Source of the DNA: Tenacibaculum haliotis
Lineage (GTDB): Bacteria > Bacteroidota > Bacteroidia > Flavobacteriales > Flavobacteriaceae
Assembly (NCBI RefSeq): GCF_025215075.1
Contig: NZ_JAOBTH010000022.1
Coordinates: forward strand, 1 to 64,000
Direction of reading: 5' to 3'
DNA length: 64,000 nucleotides
Part shown: positions 50,737 to 58,276 of the stretch, piece after piece
Position numbering within the stretch: position 1 is the stretch's first letter
Layout: the number at the start of each line of letters is the position of its first letter
The notes under the pieces: model-generated
Database searches by the model: none
Told to the model about the DNA's origin: nothing
Seen by the model: the letters and a program-made list of their open reading frames with translations, nothing else
Made by a program: the position numbers and the translations under genes

Positions 50737-51552
50737 ATGAAAAAACAACAATTACAAGAAACTACAGATTTTCTTAAATCAAACGGAATTACGAATCCTG
50801 AAATCGGAATTGTACTTGGTACCGGTTTGGGTAAATTAGTTGATGAAATTTCTATCGAAAAAGAAATTCAATATTCAGATATTCCACATTTTCCACAAGC
50901 AACGGTTGAATTTCATTCAGGAAAACTAATTTACGGAGAATTATCAGGAAAAAAAGTGGTGGTAATGTCTGGTCGTTTTCATGTTTATGAAGGGTATAAC
51001 CTTTGGGAAGTTACTTACGGAATTAGAACCATGCACGGTTTAGGAATTTCAACTTTATTAATTTCTAACGCTGCCGGAGCCATTAATCTTTCTTATAAAA
51101 AGGGCGACTTAATGTTACTCGAAGATCATATTAACCTGCAAGGAAGTTCTCCGCTGGCTTTTAAAGGAGCAAACGAATTTGGAAACATCTTTGCTGATAT
51201 GTTAGCACCGTATTCTAAAAAAATCAACAGTCATCTGAAAGGAATTGCAAAAGACAACGACATACAACTACATGAAGGAATATATGCAAGTGTTGTTGGT
51301 CCACAATTGGAAACCAGAGCAGAATACAGAATGTTACAAATTTTAGAAGCCGATGCTGTTGGTATGAGTACCGTACCCGAAGTTATTGTTGCTAAACAAA
51401 TTGGTTTACCATGTGCTGCAGTTTCGGTATTAACTGATGAGTGTGATCCTAAAAACTTACAGCCCGTTAATATTGCCGAAATTATTGAAGTTGCTGGTAA
51501 AGCAGAACCAAAAATGATTACCTTATTTAAAGAATTAATAACAATATTATAG
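50737..51552 (+). CDS. purine nucleoside phosphorylase
   Basis: This 271-residue PNP-family enzyme splits purine nucleosides with phosphate. Motifs are GIVLGTGLGKLVDEI, the phosphate His in MSGRFHVYEGY at about 85, and VGPQLETRAEYRML with the purine-site Glu at about 188. Its place in the arsenosugar cluster suggests it removes adenine from 5'-deoxy-5'-arsinoyl-adenosine to expose the ribose. A general salvage role is not excluded. Confidence 0.93.
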   Translation: MKKQQLQETTDFLKSNGITNPEIGIVLGTGLGKLVDEISIEKEIQYSDIPHFPQATVEFHSGKLIYGELSGKKVVVMSGRFHVYEGYNLWEVTYGIRTMHGLGISTLLISNAAGAINLSYKKGDLMLLEDHINLQGSSPLAFKGANEFGNIFADMLAPYSKKINSHLKGIAKDNDIQLHEGIYASVVGPQLETRAEYRMLQILEADAVGMSTVPEVIVAKQIGLPCAAVSVLTDECDPKNLQPVNIAEIIEVAGKAEPKMITLFKELITIL

Positions 51553-51614
51553 AATCAAGAACTAAGACAACTACATAGGAAATCTTACCTCTTGTTTCTT
51601 TTATCATAAAGAAT

Positions 51615-52583
51615 ATGAGTTACTTAGAAACCACAAAAAACGTATATAAAGAAGCTGCCTTAACACCAGATGTTGGTCTTTGCTGTACTACAAATCCTAT
51701 TTGGGAATTACCAGGATTAAAGATTCCTAAAATTATGCAAGAAATGAACTACGGATGTGGTTCTACTGTGCATGCGCGCGATTTAACCAACAACCCTAAA
51801 ATGTTATATGTTGGTGTTGGTGGCGGAATGGAATTACTACAATTCGCCTATTTTAACAGAAATAAAGGCGGCGTAATTGGTTTAGATGTAGTTGATGAAA
51901 TGCTAGAAGCATCACGCAAAAACTTTATTGAAGCTGAACAGCAAAACGATTGGTTTAAATCTGATTTTGTGGATTTACGTAAAGGTGATGCCATGAATTT
52001 ACCTGTAGAAGATAATTCGATTGATGTTGCTGCACAAAATTGTTTGTTCAATATTTTTAAGGAAGATGATTTGCAAAAAGCTATCGCAGAAATGTATCGC
52101 GTTTTAAAACCTCACGGTAAATTAGTAATGAGCGACCCTACTTGTGAGCAAGAAATGAACGACGAATTACGTAATGATGAACGTTTACGAGCTTTGTGTT
52201 TAAGTGGAAGTTTAACCATTGCTAATTATGTAAAAGCCTTAACCGATGCTGGTTTTGGAACCATTGAAATTAGAGCACGTAAACCTTACCGAATTTTAGA
52301 TCCGAAGAATTACCCAACAGATGAATTAATTTACATAGAATCTATTGAAGTTGCCGCAATTAAAGACCCAATGCCAGCTGATGGCCCTTGCGTTTTTACA
52401 GGAAAAGCAGCCATCTACTACGGTAACGAAGATTATTTTGATGACGGATTAGGACATACCTTGTTAAAAAATCAGCCATTAGCTATTTGCGATAAAACAG
52501 CCGCAGCTTTAAAAGATTTAGGAAGAGATGATATTTTCTTCTCAGAATCTACCTTTCACTACGATGGTGGTGGCTGCTGTTAA
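51615..52583 (+). CDS. arsM: arsenite methyltransferase ArsM (arsenosugar type)
   Basis: This 322-residue enzyme methylates arsenite with AdoMet to give methylated arsenicals, the precursors of arsenosugars. The AdoMet motif is YVGVGGGMELLQFAY near residue 60. Cys pairs bind As(III): GLCCTTNP near residue 23, a Cys in MSDPTCEQEM at about 172, and GGGCC at the C-terminus. The cluster also has ArsS, so products likely go beyond simple volatile methylarsines. It is the last gene before the inserted IS. Confidence 0.93.
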   Translation: MSYLETTKNVYKEAALTPDVGLCCTTNPIWELPGLKIPKIMQEMNYGCGSTVHARDLTNNPKMLYVGVGGGMELLQFAYFNRNKGGVIGLDVVDEMLEASRKNFIEAEQQNDWFKSDFVDLRKGDAMNLPVEDNSIDVAAQNCLFNIFKEDDLQKAIAEMYRVLKPHGKLVMSDPTCEQEMNDELRNDERLRALCLSGSLTIANYVKALTDAGFGTIEIRARKPYRILDPKNYPTDELIYIESIEVAAIKDPMPADGPCVFTGKAAIYYGNEDYFDDGLGHTLLKNQPLAICDKTAAALKDLGRDDIFFSESTFHYDGGGCC

Positions 52584-52651
52584 ATAGCTTTCAAAATAAA
52601 AATAAGCCCTTGCATTTTGGAGGGCACTGAAAAAGTCCTCAAGACTAAATT

Positions 52652-52687
52652 AAAAGGAGTAGAAAGTAAAAACTTTTTACTCCTTTT
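52652..52687 (+). terminator. hairpin at the left end of IS
   Basis: AAAAGGAGTA and TACTCCTTTT, with an inner AAAGT/ACTTT, form a stem of 16 pairs around AAAA, followed by T residues. It should stop outside transcripts from entering the transposase gene. Confidence 0.75.
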
Positions 52688-52723
52688 TTCGTATCTTAAA
52701 AAAGTAAAATAATGCTTTTATAG

Positions 52724-54172
52724 ATGCTGGTTCAACAACAAGAAATTCAATTTAGTCAATACAGTTCTTTGTATGATTTAATTGTTCCTAAAGATAATTT
52801 ATTAAGAAAAATTAATGATTTAATAGACTTTTCTTTCATCTATGAAGAGTTGGTAACCAAGTATAGCCTGAATAATGGCCGCACAGCAGAATGTCCCATT
52901 CGAATGTTTAAATACTTGTTGCTAAAAGTTATTTATACGATTTCAGATGTTGATGTTGTAGAACGTTCACAGTTTGACATGTCCTTCAAATATTTTTTAG
53001 GAATGCTTCCAGAAGATGCTGTTATTAACCCGAGTTCGCTAACTAAATTTAGAAAACTTCGGTTAAAAGATACTGATTTGCTCAATTTATTGATTACAAA
53101 AACAGTGTCAATTGCTATTGAAAAAGAGATCATTCGTTCTCGCTCGATTATCGTTGATGCTACACATACCTTATCAAAATCAAATCCATTTACAGCCATA
53201 GACATACTTCGAGAAAGGTCAAAACTACTCAGAAAAACTGTTTATAGGTATGATGAACATTGGAAAGGTAAAATGCCTAAAAAGAATACTGATAACGATA
53301 TAGAAAAAGAATTAGGCTATTGTAAGGAGCTAGAAAAACGTATTGAAACAGCACCTTCCATTAGTTCAATTCCAGCAATAAAGGAGAAATTAAACTTACT
53401 TAAAGAAACGATTGAAGATACTCAAGACCACTGTGTTTTATCAAAAGATACCGATGCTAGAATCGGGCATAAATCGGCAGATAGTTCATTTTTTGGTTAT
53501 AAAACTCATATTGCAATGAGTGAAGAACGTATTATCACCGCAGCAGTTGTAACATCAGGCGAAAAGGGAGATGGTCCAAGGTTGCCTGAGCTTTTACAAA
53601 TTAGCCAACAAAACGGAATAGATGTAGACACAATCATAGGTGATGCAGCCTATTCAGGGAAGAATAATCTTAAACTAACAAATCAACAAGGCATTAAAGT
53701 TGTAGCCAAACTAAACCCATCAATAACCCAAGGATTTAGAAAAAAAGAAGAACAGTTTGATTACAATAAAGATGCTGATATGTTTGTTTGTCCAGCAGGG
53801 CACTTAGCCATTAGAAAAGCACAACAAGGGAAAAAAGATCTTGGGAAAAACCAAGTAAACACCTATTATTTCGATGTAGAAAAATGTAAAAGATGTCCTT
53901 TAAAGAAAGGTTGTTATAAAGATGGTGCTAAATCAAAAACTTATTCGGTAAGCATAAAATCAACTATTCATAAAGAACAAATGGCTTTTCAAGAAACCGA
54001 CTATTTTAAAGAAAAAGCGAAGCACCGTTACAAGATTGAAGCAAAAAACGGAGAGTTAAAAAATGCGCATGGTTTTGCAAGAGCTACATCATATGGTATC
54101 ACAAATATGGAAATCCAGGGAGCGATGACAATTTTTGCGGTTAACCTTAAAAGAATAATCAAATTAAGCTAG
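52724..54172 (+). CDS. IS1182 family transposase
   Basis: This 482-residue DDE transposase has an N-terminal DUF772-type helical domain (residues about 15-110) and catalytic Asp in IIVDATHT (residue 145). A second Asp is in IIGDAAYSG at about 305, and Glu is in RYKIEAKNGELK at about 440. A Cys cluster FVCPAGH...CKRCPLKKGC is typical of the family. No frameshift or stop is present, so it is probably active. Confidence 0.93.
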   Translation: MLVQQQEIQFSQYSSLYDLIVPKDNLLRKINDLIDFSFIYEELVTKYSLNNGRTAECPIRMFKYLLLKVIYTISDVDVVERSQFDMSFKYFLGMLPEDAVINPSSLTKFRKLRLKDTDLLNLLITKTVSIAIEKEIIRSRSIIVDATHTLSKSNPFTAIDILRERSKLLRKTVYRYDEHWKGKMPKKNTDNDIEKELGYCKELEKRIETAPSISSIPAIKEKLNLLKETIEDTQDHCVLSKDTDARIGHKSADSSFFGYKTHIAMSEERIITAAVVTSGEKGDGPRLPELLQISQQNGIDVDTIIGDAAYSGKNNLKLTNQQGIKVVAKLNPSITQGFRKKEEQFDYNKDADMFVCPAGHLAIRKAQQGKKDLGKNQVNTYYFDVEKCKRCPLKKGCYKDGAKSKTYSVSIKSTIHKEQMAFQETDYFKEKAKHRYKIEAKNGELKNAHGFARATSYGITNMEIQGAMTIFAVNLKRIIKLS

Positions 54173-54271
54173 TAAGAAAGTCAGAGTTGCCTAAAATAGC
54201 AGTTAAAAAACGGTTTGTTTTACCCAATTTTTATATAACATAAGACTTTATCAAAAAAAGTACAGCAAACA

Positions 54272-54312
54272 AAAAGCGATTAAGAGAAATGTAACATTTC
54301 TTAATCGCTTTT
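54272..54312 (+). terminator. hairpin at the right end of IS
   Basis: AAAAGCGATTAAGAGAAATG (54272-54291) and CATTTCTTAATCGCTTTT (54295-54312) pair over 18 bases with a two-base bulge, forming a terminator after the transposase gene. Confidence 0.7.
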
Positions 54313-54382
54313 AAAGTTAAATTTCAAAAAGAGTTGCTTTTTCAGTGCCCTCCTTTATAAAGTGAGGTTTTTTTGTAAAAAG

Positions 54383-54769
54383 TTAATAATGTATAGAAAT
54401 GGGTTTTTTATCCGTGTCAATAGCTACAAATGTAAATGATCCTTCTATGGCTTTTTCTCTTTGCTCACTATACATTTGTTCAATATAAATAGCTACATTT
54501 ACTTTTAAGCTGGTGTTTCCTACATGAATAACAGTACCAATTAATTCTATAATCGTTCCGGCCGGAATTGGTTTTTTAAAATCAATCTTATCACTACTAA
54601 CCGTTACCATTTTTTGCCGACTAAAACGGGTTGCGGTAATAAAAGCAACTTCATCCATAAGATGTAATGCAGTGCCTCCAAAAAGAGTATCGTAATGATT
54701 TGTGGTGCTAGGAAAAACAGCTTTAAAAATACGTGTTTCTGATTTTTTAATTTTTTCGTTAAAAGTCAT
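54383..54769 (-). CDS. acyl-CoA thioesterase (hotdog fold)
   Basis: This YciA/BACH-type hotdog protein hydrolyses acyl-CoA. Features are VFPSTTNHYDTLFGGTALHLMDE with the catalytic Asp, and VTVSSDKIDFKKPIPAGTIIE. The frame opens seven residues earlier, but that part falls in the terminator of metE, so the ATG at 54769 (MTFNEKIKKSE) is chosen; 128 residues. It is a small monocistronic gene downstream of metE. Confidence 0.88.
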   Translation of the reverse strand: MTFNEKIKKSETRIFKAVFPSTTNHYDTLFGGTALHLMDEVAFITATRFSRQKMVTVSSDKIDFKKPIPAGTIIELIGTVIHVGNTSLKVNVAIYIEQMYSEQREKAIEGSFTFVAIDTDKKPISIHY

Positions 54770-54780
54770 TTTAATATATA

Positions 54781-54837
54781 AATAACCCAAGGTGCATTAG
54801 TTTGGGGGATGGGTTTGCACCTTGGGTAGGGGTTATT
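54781..54837 (-). terminator. terminator of metE
   Basis: AATAACCC...GGTGCA and TGCACC...GGGGTTATT form a long interrupted stem whose arm overlaps the metE stop codon. Position and orientation fit a metE terminator. Confidence 0.7.
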
Positions 54838-57148
54838 TACTTTGATAATTTAATTGCGCTTCTTTTGCAGCAGCAACCATTTCAATTAAAGCTTTTTTAG
54901 TTTCATCCCAATGACGTGTTTTTAAACCACAATCTGGATTTACCCATAATTGATCTCCAGGAATAACTTTTTTTGCTTTTTCTAAAAGTAGTACCATTTC
55001 TTTTTTTGATGGAATTCTTGGAGAGTGAATATCATAAACACCTGGACCAATTTCATTTGGATACTTAAAATCAGCAAAAGCATCTAATAATTCCATTTGC
55101 GAACGGGAGCATTCAATAGTTATTACGTCAGCATCCATGTCTGAAATATTTTTAATAACATCATTAAATTCAGAATAGCACATGTGGGTGTGAATTTGAG
55201 TTTCATCCTTTACGCCACTAGCTGATATTTTAAAAGCATTTACAGCCCATTGTAAATAGTTTTGCCATTCTTTTTTTCGCAAAGGCAAGCCTTCTCTAAT
55301 GGCAGGTTCATCAATTTGAATAATATTGATACCTGCTTTTTCTAAATCAACAACTTCATCTCTAATTGCTAAAGCTATTTGGTTACAGGTTACGTTGCGA
55401 GGTTGATCGTTACGAACAAAAGACCATTGTAAAATGGTAACAGGTCCTGTTAACATTCCTTTTACCAATTTTTTTGTTAAAGATTGGGCAAAGTTAGTCC
55501 AATAAACAGTCATTGGGTTAGGTCTATGCACGTCTCCGTAAATAATTGGAGGTTTCACGCATCTACTACCATAACTTTGTACCCAACCTTTTTTGGTAAA
55601 AGCAAAACCAGCCAATTGTTCACCAAAATACTCTACCATATCATTACGTTCAAATTCTCCATGAACTAGTACGTCAATATCAATTTCTTCTTGCCAGCGA
55701 ATAGATTTTTCGGTTTCTTCTTTTAGTAAAGTATTGTATTCTGAATTAGAAAGTTCTCCTTTTTTAAATCGAGCTCTCCAACTCCTAACTTCTTTTGTTT
55801 GCGGAAAAGAACCAATAGTTGTGGTTGGAAATAGCGGTAAGTTTAGTGCTTTTTTCTGTGATATTTTACGAACAGAAAAAGGATTATTTCTTGTAGCGTC
55901 TTTTAATGTTATTGCATTTACTCTATCTTTTACTTTTGTGTTATGGATAAGTTTAGAGGTAGCGCGGTTTTTTATAGCTTCTTTATTAGCAGCTAGTTTA
56001 ATTTTAGCTTCCTTACTTACATTTTTAACGCTTAATGTTTTTAAAACTACAACTTCATTTATTTTTTGCTTAGCAAAAGCCATCCATTGTTTAATTTCAG
56101 TTGATAAAGTTTTTTCATCAGTTTCTAAATCTAAATCACATGGAGTATGTAAAAGTGAGCAAGATGGAGCAATTAATACACGATTTTCTCCAATTTTATC
56201 AATTGCTTTTTTAATGAAAGATAACGATTTTTCGAAATCATTTTTCCAAATATTTCTACCGTCAACAACACCTAAAGATAAGCTTAACTGTTTAGGAAAT
56301 GTATTTAAAACATCGCTTAATTGCTCAGGGTTACGAACTAAATCAATATGTAAAGCACATACGGGTAATGAGGTTGCTAGGGATACATTGTCCTTTAAAC
56401 CATCAAAATAAGTAGCTACTAGTATTTTTAATTTAGGAAACTCTTTTTTTAACGTTGCGTAAACATGTTGATACGCTTCTTTAGTTTTTTTATCAATATC
56501 TAAAGCTAAAAAAGGCTCATCAAATTGAATCCATTCGACACCTTGTGCGGTTAATTCTTTTAAAATATTAATGTATACAGGTAAAAGATTTTCAACTAAA
56601 TCAAGTTTGTCAAAATTTTCTTCTTTTTCTTTTCCTAAAAGTAAATAAGAAACCAGTCCAATAATTACAGGTTTAGGATTTATACCAATTTGTTTTGCCC
56701 CTACAAATTCGTTGATAATTTTGTTTGAAAAAAGTTTAAATTCTTGATTTTTATAAAATTCAGGAACTATGTAATGGTAGTTAGTGTCAAACCATTTGGT
56801 CATTTCCATAGCAGTAATATCAATACCATCTTTTTGATATCCTCTGGCCATGGCAAAGTATAAATCGAGTTCGTTAGTCGATTTTTTTAAAGCTATTTCG
56901 TTGTATCGCTTTGGAATAGCACCAACAGTTAACGACATGTCTAAAACTTGATCATAATAAGAAAAATCATTGCAGGGAATTAAATCGATTCCTGCTTTTT
57001 GTTGAGTTTTCCAGTTTTTAATGGTAAGATTTCTTCCTACGTTTAGCAATTCATCTGCCAAAATTTTGCCTGACCAATATTGCTCGCAGGCTTTTTTGAG
57101 TTCTCTGTTGCTACCAATTCGCGGATAGCCAAGATTGTGCGTTTGCAT
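54833..57148 (-). CDS. metE: cobalamin-independent methionine synthase
   Basis: This 771-residue enzyme transfers the methyl from 5-methyltetrahydropteroyl-triglutamate to homocysteine. It has two homologous halves: an N-terminal domain with LGYPRIGSNRELKKACEQYW, and a catalytic C-terminal domain with the zinc ligands in HTHMCYSEF and NPDCGLKTRHW and the substrate site HGEFERNDMVEYFG. A cobalamin riboswitch lies upstream, so it should be repressed when B12 allows MetH to work. Length is normal. Confidence 0.97.
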   Translation of the reverse strand: MQTHNLGYPRIGSNRELKKACEQYWSGKILADELLNVGRNLTIKNWKTQQKAGIDLIPCNDFSYYDQVLDMSLTVGAIPKRYNEIALKKSTNELDLYFAMARGYQKDGIDITAMEMTKWFDTNYHYIVPEFYKNQEFKLFSNKIINEFVGAKQIGINPKPVIIGLVSYLLLGKEKEENFDKLDLVENLLPVYINILKELTAQGVEWIQFDEPFLALDIDKKTKEAYQHVYATLKKEFPKLKILVATYFDGLKDNVSLATSLPVCALHIDLVRNPEQLSDVLNTFPKQLSLSLGVVDGRNIWKNDFEKSLSFIKKAIDKIGENRVLIAPSCSLLHTPCDLDLETDEKTLSTEIKQWMAFAKQKINEVVVLKTLSVKNVSKEAKIKLAANKEAIKNRATSKLIHNTKVKDRVNAITLKDATRNNPFSVRKISQKKALNLPLFPTTTIGSFPQTKEVRSWRARFKKGELSNSEYNTLLKEETEKSIRWQEEIDIDVLVHGEFERNDMVEYFGEQLAGFAFTKKGWVQSYGSRCVKPPIIYGDVHRPNPMTVYWTNFAQSLTKKLVKGMLTGPVTILQWSFVRNDQPRNVTCNQIALAIRDEVVDLEKAGINIIQIDEPAIREGLPLRKKEWQNYLQWAVNAFKISASGVKDETQIHTHMCYSEFNDVIKNISDMDADVITIECSRSQMELLDAFADFKYPNEIGPGVYDIHSPRIPSKKEMVLLLEKAKKVIPGDQLWVNPDCGLKTRHWDETKKALIEMVAAAKEAQLNYQSK

Positions 57149-57204
57149 TTTCTTTTAACTTTAAATGATTAATAAATTAGTTAAAAGCTCTTTTAAGCAC
57201 TTCG

Positions 57205-57341
57205 CAATGCTTTTTTGAGAGAAAAAATTAAGAAAGAAAATGCATTTTAGGAGCTAACAAAGCGTAGCTGTCCCTTTCAAGTTGGTTGACTTGTAAAATT
57301 TGCATCTGTCTGACTAAAAGCTTCAAATCGCGAAAGCATTG
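57205..57341 (-). promoter_or_regulatory. possible expression platform of B12 riboswitch
   Basis: On the minus strand, CAATGCTTT (about 57341-57333) just after the aptamer and AAAGCATTG (about 57213-57205) near the metE start are complementary over 9 bases. They may switch with other hairpins such as AAGCATT-GCG-AAGTGCTT. No clear intrinsic terminator is visible in the leader, so control may be translational. Confidence 0.3.
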
Positions 57342-57344
57342 TCA

Positions 57345-57535
57345 ATTCGGAATAGGCAGGTCTCCTGACTTGTAACAGTTTTATTTTCCTTCCCATTTTA
57401 ATAAAAAACAGTGGATTTTTAGTAATAAAACCTTTGGTGTGTTACTTACAGTTGCGCGACAGTTCGTGATTTGCACACGATTCCCTATTAATCTACAGCT
57501 AAGTAAAACCTTTCCGGTTGATGAAGTATGTAAAG
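57345..57535 (-). ncRNA. cobalamin riboswitch (aptamer)
   Basis: The minus strand shows the core GGGAATCGTGTGCAAATCA, then GAACTGTCGCGCAACTGTAA (the conserved CGCAACTGT box). Downstream is CAGGAGACCTGCCT, the other half of the aptamer core. These are hallmark cobalamin-riboswitch sequences and lie about 200 bases upstream of metE. Ends are approximate. Confidence 0.9.
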
Positions 57536-57548
57536 AACTTATTGGGCT

Positions 57549-57556
57549 CAAATGTA
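57549..57556 (-). promoter_or_regulatory. TAnnTTTG promoter box of metE riboswitch leader
   Basis: The minus strand reads TACATTTG just upstream of the aptamer, giving a transcript that starts near 57541 and carries the whole riboswitch. Confidence 0.55.
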
Positions 57557-57648
57557 ACTATAATTTTAAAAGAATAGCTTTTTTTATTTAGGATAAGTAT
57601 AAATTAGTTTTTTTATTAAGTAGTATTTTTTTGTAAATAGCATAAAAA

Positions 57649-57674
57649 AGCCAAAGCAATTAAGCTTTGGCTTA
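57649..57674 (-). terminator. terminator of DUF4440 gene
   Basis: AAGCCAAAGC pairs with GCTTTGGCTT around a short loop, with T residues following on the minus strand. It closes the DUF4440/PspC operon. Confidence 0.8.
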
Positions 57675-57754
57675 GTAAACTAATAAAACCAAGTATTAGT
57701 ATCATTGGAGTTAGCTATAACAAATGAACTAATGTTTTTAGTAAGAACTGTATT

Positions 57755-58261
57755 TTAATGTAGGCTAATAACTTTTGTTATTTTCCATTGTTTGTTTTTT
57801 TGTTTCCAAATAACAATAAATTTACTGGGAGTTGATTTTGCATTAGGCTCTTGATTATTGTAAAATTTATGATAGCCAATTTGTACTGCGCCGTAATTTT
57901 TTATAGGATATACTTCAATGCTTCCTTTTATTAAAGTTCGGGTTACTTTGCCACATATGTTTTTTTCTAAAGCTTTTAAAAGGTTACTTTTAGAAGTTGA
58001 TAAACCTCCTTTGTCATGAAAAAACTCTAAATCTTCATCATACAAATTTGCTTGGGTTTTCATGTCACAAGTATTGTAAGCGGTAAAATAAATGCTATCC
58101 ATTTTTACAATTTCATTGTGTAAATTAAGATCTACAGCTTTGTAATTCGGAATTTCATCTACTTGTGCATTTGTTATTAAAGAGAATAATAACGCATACA
58201 ATAGCGTAATGAATCTTAAGAAAAAATTACCTTTAAAGAAAAAATCGAAAATAGCTCCCAT
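57755..58261 (-). CDS. DUF4440 (NTF2-fold) exported protein
   Basis: This 168-residue protein has an N-terminal hydrophobic segment (FITLLYALLFSLITNAQ), probably a signal peptide or anchor. A small NTF2-like domain follows (MKTQANLYDEDLEFFHDKGG near residue 70). Such domains bind small ligands or have a minor catalytic function; the ligand is unknown. It is the last gene downstream of pspC on the minus strand, 15 bases away. Confidence 0.75.
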   Translation of the reverse strand: MGAIFDFFFKGNFFLRFITLLYALLFSLITNAQVDEIPNYKAVDLNLHNEIVKMDSIYFTAYNTCDMKTQANLYDEDLEFFHDKGGLSTSKSNLLKALEKNICGKVTRTLIKGSIEVYPIKNYGAVQIGYHKFYNNQEPNAKSTPSKFIVIWKQKNKQWKITKVISLH

Positions 58262-58276
58262 AGTTTTTGTTTTTGA

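Larger units (their letters stand above)
52619..54353 (+). mobile_element. IS1182-like insertion sequence, intact
   Basis: The 1,735-bp element has terminal inverted repeats GGAGGGCACTGAAAAAG (17 bp, perfect) at both ends. One transposase gene is complete. A TTT run at both borders could be the target duplication. Each end has an internal hairpin, as seen in IS that block read-through. Confidence 0.88.
52605..54375 (+). terminator. arsM-region terminator split by an IS
   Basis: With the IS (52619-54353) removed, CCTTGCATTT on the left and AAAGTGAGGTTTTTTT on the right would form a stem with G-U pairs and one bulge, then a T-run. So the IS sits in the loop of a terminator serving arsM and, in reverse, the thioesterase. 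Reconstruction is by hand and assumes a short TTT target duplication. Confidence 0.45.

Noticed and set aside
55734-56411. 225-residue plus-strand frame inside metE
   Set aside because: Antisense shadow. The metE frame is complete and well conserved, and the shadow has no recognisable domain.
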